A DNA stretch of 64,000 nucleotides from Paulinella micropora (GCA_019918135.1 WBZZ01005776.1:219853-283852); one strand, 5' to 3'; positions 22,600 to 35,549 are shown, numbered from the stretch's first letter. The notes: generated by a model not told the origin, from the letters alone. Translations and numbers: made by a program.

Positions 22600-24180
22600 A
22601 TTGCAGGTGGTTGGTTGGTCGCGGTGCAATAACGTCCCCTCGGAAGGATCGGCTTGTTCGGTCGACTTCCTTGGCTTCGTTATTGTTCGGATCGCTCCCC
22701 TCGGCCGCAGCCGGTAGGGGTTGGTTCGAGTTCTCTTTCGCCTCGTCCGTCTTGTCACGGCGCTTGGGCGGAGTCCGTAAACTGTGTTCTAGCCGCTGTA
22801 CGGCTTCCGTCATCGTTTCGTTACGATCTAGCATGGGGTTAAAACGCATCAACCGCCGTACATGTACTACTAGCGTCTTACCCTTTCCCTGTATCCAGTA
22901 TGTCAAAGCACCTACTTGTTCTACCACAGTGTAAGGGCCTTGCCACATAGGGAAGAGCTTGACGCTAACCAAGTTGGGTACCTGGGGTACGTACAAGAAG
23001 ACTAAGTCCCCCTTGTGGTATTCCCCCGACTCATACTTGACTTTGTTCGGCGTTTGCTGGTTTTGCTGGTGAGCCTCCTCGGCCTCCCGTGCCTTCGTGA
23101 CGTAGTGTCTGGCTTCCGCCATAACCCGCAGGCGACAGGCCATTAGCTCCTCATGCTCTAAGAAACCCCCTTCCGGGAGATTTGGTAACACCATATCCTC
23201 CGGAATTCTCAAGTGCTGTCCGTATACCAAGAGATTAGGGGAAGCGCCTGTGGCCTTTCCGCCCAATGCCCTCGATGCGGTGTTGTTCATAGAGAAGACA
23301 AAAGATGGTAATGCCTTATGCCATACATGTTGATTGTCGCGGCAGTATTGCTGGAGTGCGGCCTTGAGCGGTCTATGGAACCTCTCAATCTTGCCGTTGC
23401 TCTCCGGCGAATATGCCGTTACGTATTTCCACTTGAATCCCCACACTGTGGATAGCTGAGCGAGAGGTCGTTTGTAAACTCCGATCCCCGATCGCTATGC
23501 ACATTTTTCGGAACTCCAGTATATCGAAAGACATGGTCGACTAAGGCCTCGCATGTCGATTCCGCATCCTTATCTACCACCGGCACCGCGAACACGTAGT
23601 TCGAGAAGCGGTCTATGGCCGTCAGGATGTACCGATAATTATGTTTTTCCGAACGTGGTAGTGGTCCTACATAATCAACATGTAGCGTGTCAAAGAGGTT
23701 TTCGACCATCTCGTATTCCCCGTACAGGCCCTTCTGAGCGTTGTTGTGCGGTGTTTTGGTTTGCTTGCAGTGTTCGCATGCGGCGACTGTGTCGGCGATG
23801 GATTGCTGCATACCGTGCCACCAGAATCTTCGTGATATGAACTATGACATCTTATCCCTGCCCGTGTGTGAGTTAAGAGCAGAACGGTGTGTGGCCACCA
23901 AGATCGCCTTTCGTAACGAAGGTGGAACCCAGAGGGTCCACTTCGACGGCGTCTTTTCCCACTTGCCGCCTTTTCCTTTATATCACAGGAGGTCATCGTG
24001 CCACGTCATAGTCTTTTTCTGTGCTCTAATCTCTCTAGTCTCAGGGTGTTTTAGCGGATCAATGGCGTGCGCAATGAAGGGGGCCCATTCTTTAGAGCTT
24101 CTCGCCAACTGACCAAACACCTCGGGGCTTGCCGTCGTCATATCCAGATCGTCCAACTAAAGGGCGCTGGTGACTAGGCT
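22600..24180 (-). pseudogene. Integrase of the large LTR element, on the strand opposite to RT (fossil)
   Basis: Reading leftwards on the minus strand: a pre-integrase linker, a His-His/Cys-Cys zinc-binding motif ending CEHCKQTK, then the DDE core with HVDYVGPL, VHSDRGSEF and SPESNGKIERFHRPLK. A GPY/F module follows (WQGPYTVVEQVG and VHVRRLMRF), a hallmark of Ty3/gypsy integrases. The C-terminal tail is charged and Pro/Asn-rich. The strand is opposite to the RT in the same pair of LTRs, which is the main anomaly of this element. Confidence 0.85.
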
Positions 24181-24318
24181 TATCGGTCCTAGGCATACCC
24201 AAGCCTCTCCTCCCTGTGTAGGCCGCGAGGCATACGACGCAGAATACCTGAACGTTTCCGAGGTGCGGCTCGGATACGACAGCAGTATTACATACGGTTT
24301 CAATATGAACATCGACTC

Positions 24319-24837
24319 TTGTGGCTGCGGATGATACACCGGCAGTTAACAATGAGCATCGATCCGAAGACATCCCGCATAGCCAACCAGTTAGACGATC
24401 CTGACGAGAACGTTCCGAACACCTATCGGGGCCGCGTAAGAGGCTTCGAGCAATGGGTTGAACGGTTCAGGGCGCAGGACGTACACCGAGTCATCCAATC
24501 TGACGAGTTTCGATTGCATAGGATAACTCAGAGGTTGGATTACATCTACCACTACCGTCATGAGTGGCCATACTGGCGACAACAGTATGAATACCAGCTG
24601 GGGAAGCTTATGGACCGCTTCGCCCCAGTCATGAGGTATATAGCGCCACAGCACTCGGTAGTCGGAGAAGACTTGACCTGGTCGGAAGCGAAGGCTTTGA
24701 AAGACGGCCTAGACCAGGAATTAGACCTGCCAGCGGAAGACCAACCCGCAGTGACATGGAGGTGGCAACCACCATCCCTGCCGTCTAGCGAAGAGGAGTT
24801 CATAAACTCCCTCGAGCAAGAATGCTTCGACGATTAA
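24319..24837 (+). pseudogene. Plus-strand ORF near the 3' end of the LTR element
   Basis: About 170 codons, Arg/Tyr/Trp-rich at first (RHEWPYWRQQYEYQLG) and acidic at the end (SSEEEFINSLEQECFDD). It matches no domain I know. Composition and style resemble the C-terminal part of the minus-strand membrane ORF, so it may be another part of the same third gene. That is an inference. Confidence 0.45.
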
Positions 24838-25810
24838 GCATAGACGCGTTTTGAGACCCAGATACTAGTAGGGTTGTATATGTCTTAGACACTTCTACCT
24901 TCGCCACAGCGAAGTAGACACTTGTCGAGTGGCAATAAGAAAAAAATGTCTGCAGACAACCAAACCAAACAAACATCACATAGCAAGCCAACGGCACCTC
25001 GGACACTGGCATAGCGCCCGTTCATTCCTACAATGGACGAGGATGCATGGAGGGACTGAACATTGGAGATCAGTGCCCCCCTGTATTCTCGGGATCATAG
25101 ATCCGCCAGGATGGAATAGGGACAAGACTGGTGATGGGGACGCGGAACCTCGGAGTTGCTCGGGGATCTGTCTCAGATTAGATACAAATTGCCCAGTAAT
25201 TTTCGGGATCTCAGATCCTTAAGGAAACTCTGCAAGTGCTTGAAAGTGTGCTTCAGCACGGATGCATATTCTCCAGCACTGCCCGGATCACAGATCCTTA
25301 GAGCGCTGCTAGTGGTACTTCTGCCGATCTAGTCGGTTAAGACAGGGTCGGGCGCAGTACGACTGTTGGACCTCCGTTTCAACGAGAGAGTCCAGGGACC
25401 AGAGCTGTTTTCACATGCTGATGCCGTTGAATCTCGCGAAGTTTCAACGGGGCTAGCACATGAGGGTCACAGACCCTGGCAAGCATGGTGAAAGGAAACG
25501 GCGAAGGACGGGTTAGGACAGCAATATGTCTACACCGTTGTACGTCTATGGCAGATCGCCATAGAAGGGGGAGGAGATAGTTCAAAATTCAAATTCAAAT
25601 TTGAACTCGAAAATCTCCAAACTCAAATGTGTATTTTGTAAGTACCGGACGTACAACGGTGATGAAGAGCAAAACTGCGCGGTCACTCAAGCTGCTCAAT
25701 GGGTTGCCTCCACAGGAGTCGATCACCCATGAGAAAACAGACCCGGAAAGTGCGCTCTCATTTGCAGATATTTACCAATCTACCCCTATTTACTACGGTT
25801 CCCGTATAAG
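24838..25810 (+). other. 3' non-coding region of the LTR element with three GGATC palindromes
   Basis: No plausible protein. Three 13-mers of the form GGATCNNNGATCC occur at 25092-25104, 25206-25218 and 25285-25297, the last two followed by TTA. An AT-rich AAATTCAAATTC stretch lies near 25585. Confidence 0.6.
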
Positions 25811-25824
25811 ACGGGGAGGGGGGA
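25811..25824 (+). other. Polypurine tract
   Basis: ACGGGGAGGGGGGA directly abuts the 3' LTR, the standard place for the plus-strand primer of LTR elements. Confidence 0.8.
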
Positions 25825-26205
25825 TTGTAGGCGCAGATAGGTAAATATGCGTCCTTTTCTTATACCCCTATACACAGTGATGTATAGAAGAGCTATATCT
25901 CTTTAAGATGTAGTTATATCCGTTTTTATTTATATACTTTTGAGCCGGTTGAAAACGATAATATTACGATTCATGACCGGTACTACTTTTTTAAGCCGTT
26001 TAATATTATCGTTAGGGGTGACACATGGGAAATGCCTCTCTGTTTCCTTTTTGTTGCTTGGCTCTGACAGTCTCCTACATTTTCCGCCATACTGGTTTCC
26101 TCTCTCTGTGGAGGAGGAAGATAGGTTATTTTCAGAGTGTTTTGGATTTGGAAGGACGAATACCCCGGCTATCAATAAACAATATCTTTTGATTGTAACC
26201 GACAA
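25825..26205 (+). repeat. 3' LTR
   Basis: 381 bp, matching 9858-10244. It begins directly after the polypurine tract and is followed by AAAC, the same four bases that precede the 5' LTR. Confidence 0.92.
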
Positions 26206-29200
26206 AAACCTTTACTATATTAAAGCTCAAGTGAACATCTTTCAGAATCTTCAATCAGGTTTGAACTTGAAAAATATTACTTGAAGTAGTTTTTATAAAG
26301 ACTCGAATGAAGTTTGGTATTGTACACCTTTTCCATATGTAGAGTGCCATATCAGAATAAAGTTTACGAAATCGGGAGCCCATGATAGGCTTTTAGGCTT
26401 TTATAGTTATGACTACATTTTTTTTGAAAGTTCGTCTGTTAAAGGCACGGTGGTCCCCAACGCAAAAATCATGGCAATATGTCACACAATGCCTACACAC
26501 TGTGCTCTCAAAGACAGCACTGTCAAAAATATTCAAACTGTTTTTTAAAAAAAATCACTGACATGAGACTGAAACGTAATAAAAAATCATTGAAAAATAC
26601 GTTGGGGACCAGTTCGAATTACGCTCTATCACATCATAGTACTAAAAGCTCAGCCTCTGCAACCTTCTGGTTTAGAAGCCTATCGTTCCCCCGATTCGAC
26701 ACAACTTTTGCTTGTTGTTCACGCCGGCACTGGCTTACATTTTTCAGCTGATTTTTACCGATTTTTACGGTGTCGTTCTTGGCTATTTTCGTGAATTTTT
26801 TTTCCTGCAAAATGATGTGCGTGCACTCGTTTTCGCTGTTGATATTTGTAGTCCCTGCTATGTTTTGTGATACTTGTGTTCCAAAGTTCGATAGGATAGG
26901 TGTTCACTGCCAAACACATGTACAAATTTTTTCAATAAAATTGCTTCAAAGTTTCTGTTCAACAAATTTTCCTTGCAAATCTTGGGTCTTGTGAAATCAG
27001 AAAAATTTGAAAATTTGGTTTTGTGATCAGAGTTCAGTTTGCATAGGGCTAGAAATCTGTTTGTACACTAGTAATACACATGATTCCCCAAACCCGGTAC
27101 ACTTCAATTTGTGTGTAGAATGACTCTTGAAAAGTGAAGTCTCGTTTTGGAGGGTATGTCGGAAGAAAAAAATCACCTTGAAAAGATATGAGAGGAGTTC
27201 GCTCTTCGAAATTTTTTTATTGCAAACGACAATCCTAGTGACAGATATGATATTCCAAGCATACAAATAAAGTTCCACAGTATGTTAGCTGCATACAAGG
27301 TCACAGTGTCCACGAAACTCATGCAGTCAAAAAGTTGTTGTTGTGTATTTATAAAAACAGACAAAATAAATTGCTATAAAGTACAGGGAGCTAGTCTAGT
27401 GATATTAGAAGCTGAATGGAAAGCTTTCTTTGAATTATTAATAAGAAATACGACTCCTAGACTCATTTTCATTTTTTTGACGACCCTCCTGGCGACCGGT
27501 TTTTGCTTCAACTTTTCTAAGTCAAAATATGATTTATTGAAAAAAAAATTGGTATATTTGTTTCTTGTGATGTATTGAACCTCATTCATCACTCTTTCAA
27601 GTATGAACAGACCTCTTGCGCGCAGAAACTGAGCATGTGTCGGAGGTGTGGAGACACTATTTTTTGAAAAAAAATCTGACCAGTATAACACAAAACCCGT
27701 ACATTTTTTATGACATCGTGAAACTTCCCGACAAAAAGTGGTGGGGCCGGCTTGAACATGAACTTTTGAAGAGAGATCTTTGAAGTCAGTTTTCGTTATC
27801 TTCCAGTTTAGTTATAATAAAATCCTTTTGGAATACCCCATGGAGTCCGATTCCGTCCTTTTTCGATCTTCCCTGGCATTTTCCGCCTTCGTGACATCAA
27901 CCCATCCCTACGCTCACATATTCGCTTCGAGCTCCTCAAAAGGCTCAACCTGTGGCGCCATCAAGGATATATCAACTCGTACCATATGTAGTTTCTCCCA
28001 TATAAAAGTGGTAGGTAGAATTCAAACAAAAATTTAGAATGCAATATGTAATTTTATTTAATAAAAATTATACATGTTCATAAAGAAAGCGATGGAATAA
28101 CATATCACGAAAATCTCATTGAAAAATAGTCAAAACTGACTTCAAACCAATCAAATTCCCGTCGCCCACCCTTTTTCCCCAACTAATTTGCACACCCCCT
28201 CCGGAAAAAACTGGCTACCTTGCCACTTGAAAAAATGGTGCTTGTGATGACCAAAAATCAGAGTCAGTTTTCATATGTTCCCTGTATGCTCTTCAATAAA
28301 TTTTTATATAATATCTTTCTATATATGCTTATAATTAAATGTACAAAGTTTTCTTGCAAAAAGGTAACCTTAAGCCTGCAAACAAACCGGCCAAAGTCAG
28401 CAAAAGTAGGGCATCAGCCCCTCACTCAAATTTTTTTTGATTTAAATACAAGGCCGGCACTAGTACAGAAAGTGAAGGAAATCAAAGAGACTATTTAATA
28501 AAAACATTTTGTACAGAAAGTGCAGAAAAAAATTGAAAATCTCTGAAGATCTCACCCATGATTTTTTTAGCCTGTCTGCAGCCCAGAACAGATCACCAAC
28601 AGCAGGGTTACAAAGAAAGGAGCAGTAGTTGAACATATACAAAACAAAGACCATGTGATCGTGAATACATTGAGCACATTACATTCTCAGAAAAGCACAC
28701 ACAACACATATAGGAGCGATACAAGACAGGTGCAAAAAAGTGCTTCATGGAAGAAAGAACAACACATGCTACAGAAGTTTACAACACACCATTTTGCAGA
28801 CAGCATGTGCACAACGTTTGGAAAGACTGTACAAGACCACGGGACGTGAAAGTATGCATGAGAAATACACAGAAAAACACAAAACCCTCTCTAGCCATGA
28901 CTTTTACCAATCTCGACCCCGCAAAAACCGTCAATAAAAAAAAATTAGTGCGGCCTTCACTTCAAAGGCTACGTATGTCGATAGGCCTGTTTGTTTCAAA
29001 TATTTTTTGGGAATTTTTCTGGTTTCCTCTCCGGGAATTGGCATGATCTTGTCAAATATTGCCAACAGAAATACACGGGCCGGCTACACCAATTTCTGTC
29101 GGAGGTCCATCTCTTCACAGCGAGTGTTTGTTCAAACCACGTTGTTTCAAGCAAAGCAAGCATGACACAAGTGTTTTCATCAGAAAACTTGGTCTTCACT

Positions 29201-29617
29201 GTATTTGAAATCCTTATTATCGACTTCAATTTTCACATTTCACGACATAGCAAATTTGGTGTTTTTAAGTGAAAAATGCTGTTTGCATGATGCACTCTGC
29301 ACTCATTTTTACGCACAAGTGCACAAATGAATTCAAATGTTATGTTGAGCAATCCTGTCAGAGGGTTTTTGCAGAGAAGTACGGTATAAAACAAAAACTA
29401 GGAAAACATAGGTCGAAAACTAGTTTGTCAAGATTCAGAACATACCCCCAGATCACAGAAATAGCTTATATGAACTGAAAAACTTATTACAGTGCAGTCC
29501 ATTCCCACTAAAAACATTGAATTCTGCGCAGACAGCACCTCAAAATCTTGAATATTGAATGAGATTACTCGCTGCGAAATATTTAATGATTCAACCGACC
29601 ACTAGAACCTACATATG
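26206..29617. other. AT-rich non-coding DNA
   Basis: 3.4 kb with many short A/T runs and no open frame that reads like a protein. It ends at ACATATG (29611-29617), where composition switches to GC-rich retrotransposon sequence. With the CATATGTAATTT at 9783 it could be the remainder of an element of the element A family interrupted by the large LTR element, but no target duplication confirms this. Confidence 0.45.
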
Positions 29618-31751
29618 GCTCATGGTAACAGCAACGCAGCCACTGCAGTGATCCACGGCAAAACATTGTTCCGAACGAAGTGCGGAATCTGGAAGAGGGT
29701 AAGTTCATTAGTCGACGAAGGTCAACCAACGGGTAATGCACTTCCACAACCTTACCCTGACTTCGACAACGGGCGCCCGTGAACATGATTTCCCAGACGG
29801 TGTTTTTGCCTTTCAAGCATCGACCCGCCACGGACAGCATGCCCGCTTGTGCGAATGTCGAGGCCCATCATGCGGTTCCAGTAACCGCTCACTATCACCA
29901 CAACCATCCTATCGTGCGTTCAGTATGTCAGCGATCAACCCCGCAATTGGCAATCGGCTGCGCAAGGTGATCGTGGACGAACTCAACTACTTCGCCAACT
30001 GTGGTATGAGCATCCATGCCCAACCTTGGTAATCAGGAGCTTCTTTACGATCTCCCGAAAAGCATCTTCGCCTACTCCGTTCACCAATTAAAGGGCCCAC
30101 ATCCTGAATGGTGCCGATGCAGAGGCCCAGCCGAATGCCCGACACGCGGCTTGGCTCCCCCGTCACCAAGCCACTCTGCGTCTCCCGATCATCGAGCTGT
30201 GCTTCCTGAGCCACGACGATAATTTTATAAGCATTCCGGTCGCCCTAGGCAGGTGTATTGCCACAAGCCTGCCCCTTCAACCACTACGGCTTCCGAACCC
30301 AAGCCCAAGCAAGGCCGACGACGACGACGACGCAACAGGCGCAAGGTCCGCGACCAACGCGCTCAACCTCGTCACTACGCCGCACGACCGGCTCGCCCAT
30401 CGGTCGTCCCCCAACGTCGTCACTACGCCGCGCGCCCGGCTCGCCCATCGGTCGTCCCTGAACGTCGTCGCCAATTCCATATGCTCGCTCGGCCTGGCAC
30501 TGGCTTCACCCAGAGATTGGGCAATATGCAAAGTCAAGCCTGACAACCAAATCTGGAGCGCTCTCCAGACTTTAAACAACTGAGGCCGACCGACCCTCCG
30601 GCGCTTCTGACCGACGCCGGCCCGCCCGTCTCGCACTTCGACCCGTCATGGAGGACTTCGTGCAGACGTGCCCCGACCCTCGCATGCTCTTAGTCCAAGG
30701 TCCCGGGTCCATGGTTCTTCATTTCCGGGCGACTTTGCCGTGACTTCCTGACCAAGCGAGCGGAAAAGAAAGCGGCACCGACAGTTCCTAAGTTTCCTCC
30801 CGAAGGTGTCAACCCGAGCCTTACCAAACCCCAACAAGACCAACTTTGGGCCCTCCTCGAGCTCCGTGAATTCGACCACATCTTTCAGGACAAGGCAGGC
30901 GTCTTCAATCACACTGTCGTGTCCCTCCGGCTCAAGCCGAACCCCAAACCAGTCGCGGTCCCATGCCCGCGCTAGACTCCGGCAGTGGGCAAATATCTTT
31001 CCGGCTGGGCTACGGACGTCCTCAACGCTGGCACATGGAGCTACGCTTCCGCACAGTGCGCATGGGCGAGCCGCAGCTGCCCGGTCGGGAAATTCGAGGA
31101 TATCGAGAAGGAAGTCATCCGCGACATTCGGAACGTCTATGACTACCGCGTGCCCAACGACAACCTTCACCTTCCGGTCCCAGGTCTTCCGAACCCGGAT
31201 CATTACCGAGAACGATTCGCCGGCTGGCACTATCTCAGCTCCATCGACATGGTAGTCGGCTTCTCCCACCTTCGCCTGAACCCGGACGATGACAGCCGTG
31301 TGGACTCCTCTAGGCCTATTGGTCCCCAACTTCATGCCCCAAGGTGTACATCGCGCCCTCGGCGACTCAACGCGCGATCGAGAAATCATTCCAACCTCTC
31401 CCCTTTTGGAGCAAGCCGCCCCCAGCCTCTACCGCGGGCGCCTAATATATAGTATCACGACGACGTTACCGCCGGCGCGATGGTTTGCAAGCGCACCTGA
31501 ACCAGATTCGTGGCATATTCTCCAGCATGGACGCTTCCGGCCTTCACGTATCGGCGCGCAAACTCCGCCTGGGATACCACGAACTCACCATACTTGGCAA
31601 GAGATGTAGCAAGAAAGGCATCGCCGCCGACACAGCAAAGATCGACGCTATCCTCAGAATGGCTGACCCCTCCAACGTGTCCGAAGTCCGATCCATTCTA
31701 GGTATGACTAACTTCATCCAAGCTCATATACCCGACTACTCTCGCCTCGTA
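29618..31751 (+). mobile_element. Older Ty3/gypsy fossil, 5' fragment (gag to RT)
   Basis: GC-rich sequence with an Arg-rich gag-like segment near 30290-30530, including a 48-bp tandem duplication around 30370-30467, and RT-related stretches around 30800-31750. Recognisable pieces are SIDMVVGFSHLRL and, after the RT core, SEVRSILGMTNFIQAHIP. It is broken in many places and no LTR was found. Element A interrupts it at 31751; the remainder resumes at 37096. Confidence 0.7.
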
Positions 31752-31763
31752 CATATGTAATTT
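31752..31763 (+). repeat. Element A left terminal inverted repeat
   Basis: CATATGTAATTT, followed about 30 bp later by TTAGTGG. The right end carries TTAGTGCGGTGG at a similar distance inside, so a subterminal motif may be shared as well. Confidence 0.8.
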
Positions 31764-32047
31764 CATAGACTAGGGAAGTTCCTTAGTGGTCCTATTGTAG
31801 TAGTACTATTTTTAATAACACCATTGAACAGTTCATGAGAAAATAAAAATATTTCACTACTATAACTTTGTATGAACATGCCGCGTTCAGGAGCTACGTT
31901 CTCCTAAAGTTCATGCCACCAAGGGCCCTTGAAAAAATGCGTGTTATCTGGTATATTTGTCGACAAATTGCCACGCACAGACTGAATTGGAAAAAAAAAG
32001 TGTCCTGCCTATATCGTCTTCTTTTCCTCGCACTCACTTGGCGAAAA

Positions 32048-33825
32048 ATGGAAGACGAACTTCACCCTCGTTCTGAGGTTATTTCTTTTTCCTTTTTCAT
32101 TTTTTTTCCCATGTGTTTCCACACACACACTTGATACATGTTTTCAAACACGTTTTTGCTTGTTTTTTTCTGTTTGCACAGTTGTACTATCGGCAGCAAG
32201 CCCGACCCATCCCGCCCATCCCAGACCTTGGCGTTGCCGACATGGAGGCCTTCGTCGTCGCGGCGGGTTTCCAGCTCCCTGGCCATTTGGGACGGGATTA
32301 CAACGCCGCCCTTCGCCACGACTTCAACATAGCTTATAGAAAGATAGCTAGACAGGAAGTGGGAGAGAGAGAGAAAGAGAGAGAGTGTGAGAAAAAGAGC
32401 AGCCCCCCCCCCCCTCATGCGCACAACCACAAAAACAACAAGCCCACCCCCCCATCAACAAACACACCCCACATCTCCTCACCCTACAACAGCTCACAAC
32501 ACCCAACTCACGCACGGATAGTGTAGCGTTAGCAAAGGGTGCGTTGCGACTTATTAAGCAAGGGTTGAGTTTTAGAGGCCAGCCAGAGGCAGAGAATATG
32601 TTTTATAGATGTGAGGTAGGGGATCAGTACACAAAAGAGAGTATGAAAGAGTGGGTGGAGAAGTGTGTAGCGAGAGAAATGAGACAAGACAAAGCACACA
32701 TCCAAACTTTTGAAACCGCACAGCAACTTGTTTTGTGTGTTATGTCTGTGTCTGCTTTGCATGCTCTGTTTCCTCATGTTGACAGATCTTTTTTTGTGGG
32801 TTGGAAGAGATTCAGAGAGAGTGAGAGGCCTCAATTTTCATGCACCCTTGCCCCTTTTCCTTATGGTAGACGTAAAAAAGAGAGTGAGAGATTAGAGTGG
32901 GTAGGTGAGGGAGAAGAGAGGAAGCAAGTGAGAAAGGTGGTGTATGGTGTAGAGGACGTGGGTAGCCCTGTGTTGATTTTGAGGGTGAGTTTGAGAGTGT
33001 GTGTTAAGCAATGTGTTCCCGACACCAAGCACAAAATCAAAATCCCCACTCACATCCCACATCAACAACAACCTTTCGCACTTGTCTTTTTTGAGGAGAC
33101 TAGGCAGTTAGAGACGAAGAAAGGGGGGGTGAAGAAAGTTAGGGTGGGAGGGCCAGGTGTGCGTGTAGGCAGATTGGTAGATGATAAAAAGATAGAATTT
33201 TGGGTAACTAGCGACGGTATGTGCAATGTGGCGGGGGTGTTCAAGCAGTGCTTTATGGATAGTGATAGTGAGCTGTTCGTGCGGGGGAGAGGGCAAGGGG
33301 GTGAGTTGGAGGAGTGCGTATGGGATTACAAGAAAGAGGATATCATTATTACATTCTCACAAGCACAGACCATTTCCAGAAGGGGGGGGGGGGGGTTTAA
33401 GCTACATAAGAAGGTTATAGAGGTGGCCAAGAAAGTCTTCGCCTTTCAGCAGGTCTCTCCCCCCCCCCCCCCTCTCTCTCACACTCTCTCTGTGCGTTAC
33501 TTACTGCATGATTGTGTGTAGGCTGTTGAGCCGGTCAAGATGCCTCAGCACACGCTTAGCGTGCAAGGTTTCTCCCCCCCCCCTTTTTTTTTTCTTCTTC
33601 TTCTTCTTCTTCTTCTTCTTCTTCTTCTTCTTCTTCTTCTTCTTCTTCTTCTTCTTCTTCTTCTTCTTCTTCTTCTTCTTCTTCTTCTTCTCCTTCTTTG
33701 ATTTAGTACTGATAAATATTATTATTATTCTTATTATTATTATTATTCTTTTCTTTTTTTTTCTTTTTTTTTTCTTTTTCTTTTTTTTTCTTCTTTGATT
33801 TAGTACTAATTAATATTATTATTAA

Positions 33826-33856
<31 letters not shown>

Positions 33857-34193
33857 TCTTTTTTTTTTCTCATATTTAGGCAGGCGTGCTTATTACCAAA
33901 CCCCCCCCAACGCCGCCAACACCTTCTGTCTGGAGCTCAAGGAGGATGCCCTCTTTTGGCAAGAGCCCCTCCCCGTTCAACAGCCCCTTCAGCCATTGGA
34001 GGAGCCGCAGCCCGTGGTGGAGCCGCAGCAGCCCGTGGAGGAGCCAGTGGAGGGGCAAAGGGGGGAGGAGGAGGAAAGGGGGGAGGAGCCTCAGCAGCAA
34101 TTCCAGGGGGGGGAGGAGGAGGATCTCAACTTTAGTGATCAGCAGCTGCTGCTTGGGGGGGCCGACTGCAGCAGCTCGGAGGAGGACGTTTGA
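32048..34193 (+). CDS. Element A gene 1, five-exon gene of unknown function
   Basis: Proposed exons 32048-32077, 32182-32386, 32527-33452, 33522-33567 and 33880-34193. All introns are GT...AG, phases match throughout, and the total is 1,521 nt, coding 506 residues. The start is ATG in AAAAATGG. Acceptors TTTGCACAG and CATATTTAG follow good pyrimidine tracts. The middle exon (about residues 79-387) is a Lys/Arg/Val-rich globular-looking region with no domain I recognise. The last 105 residues are Pro/Gln/Glu-rich and end in an acidic Ser/Glu tail. A G14 run inside exon 3 is prone to length error. It is convergent with gene 2. Two-gene DNA transposons often encode a DNA-binding accessory protein, which is a possible role but only an inference. 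Confidence 0.55.
33568..33879 (+). repeat. (TTC)n and ATT microsatellites forming the last intron of gene 1
   Basis: About 30 TTC units (33594-33690), then ATT and T-rich tracts. The intron ends TTTTCTCATATTTAG, so the repeat doubles as the polypyrimidine tract of the 3' splice site. Confidence 0.7.
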
Positions 34194-34284
34194 GTGAGAG
34201 TGGGGGGGCGGGGGTTATATCTACATAACATGAATACCAAAGTGTTGCGGTCGGTTGATAGACCGCACCCTCTTTTCAGAATTT

Positions 34285-35286
34285 TCATTGAAATTTTACC
34301 CCTGTATTTAACAATACAAAAGTTTTTTTTTTCTTTCTTTTTTTATTATTATTTTTTTAATACTTTTTTCCTCTCTTTAATATTTAATATTATAATTTTT
34401 TTCAAAAAAATTAATTTAGTACTTATTAATATTATTACCTAGCCACTGCGTCTTTGGCATGCCTTCAATTATCTCCCTAATTAGAGCAGCTGCAAAACGA
34501 CCTGATACTCTCAGCATCATGTGTAACAAATCCGGTAGATGTTGTTCAATAGGTATGAAATGAAACAAAGATTTGTCATGCTTCTTGCCGGCCTCTCCCG
34601 GCTTGAAGTTAGACAACCTAGTAATCGTATGTTTCGTGGTGAGATCATATCTATTTTCTTCCCGGCAGAAGCAGTACATGCAGAAGTCCTTGGAGTTGGC
34701 GGACTTATGACCGGTACACTCCAGCAACCATTTCATATCGCCAATCACAAAGAGTTTAATAGTAGGTAAAGTGACACCTGTGGTTGGATGTTTCCATCCG
34801 CCGGCGTCCTGCACTTTCTCCAGCCGGCGAAGCACATCTTGACACACTACCTTCAGCTCTTCCTGCTTTTCGTTACACTTAGCAATTAGCAAAGGGAAGA
34901 GCGCATCTTGTGAGGTAGGGGTAGGCATAGGTGCCAGTGGCTTGCCGTTGACATCAACCGGGAAAAGCTTGGCTGCTAACACAACGGATCGTAGATTTGC
35001 GCCTGTCTTCCGCCCGTCCCCGCCGAGAGCTAAATGTATTTCTTTTAATTTATTACTATCCTCACCTTCTACTAACTTACTATCTTTTAACAACTCGTAA
35101 AAATAGCTCATAACTGCATCAAAGTCTACACTAGCTGACTGCCTGTCTGCACTACCCTTTAACCGGAACTGCTCCACCACGGTCTCCGTCACAGTCTTCT
35201 TGTGCTTCAGCAACTAAAAACCCCGGAGGTTAAAAAAGAAAAAAAAAGTGATAAAAAATATTTAATAAATTTCCACTCACCAGAGA

Positions 35287-35328
<42 letters not shown>

Positions 35329-35363
35329 AAGAAAAAAAAGAAAAGAAAGAAAAGAAAAAGAAA

Positions 35364-35402
<39 letters not shown>

Positions 35403-35514
35403 AAGGCAACTAAAAAAGGGTAAAACTGGGAGAGGACCAGTCACTAACGAGATACTCTCCTAGCCTTACCCCCCAGTAACACCCCCCCCCCAAAAAAAGA
35501 AGAAAAAAAAAGAA

Positions 35515-35549
<35 letters not shown>

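Larger units (their letters stand above)
9858..26205 (+). mobile_element. Large Ty3/gypsy-type LTR retrotransposon, 16.3 kb, ends intact, coding broken
   Basis: Direct repeats 9858-10244 and 25825-26205 are LTRs with TTGT...ACAA ends, flanked by a 4-bp AAAC duplication (9854-9857 and 26206-26209). A TGG-initiated primer site follows the 5' LTR and a G-rich polypurine tract abuts the 3' LTR. Inside are gag-like segments, an aspartic protease, RT and RNase H on the plus strand, and integrase with a GPY/F module plus a membrane-anchored ORF on the minus strand. By eye the LTRs differ by five substitutions and one small indel, so insertion is fairly recent. The coding region is broken in several places. 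The size is about twice that of a typical Ty3/gypsy element. Confidence 0.9.

Noticed and set aside
27282-29478. Several 60-100 codon open frames in AT-rich DNA
   Set aside because: Composition is Phe/Lys/Asn-rich as expected by chance, with no motif and no continuity between neighbouring frames.
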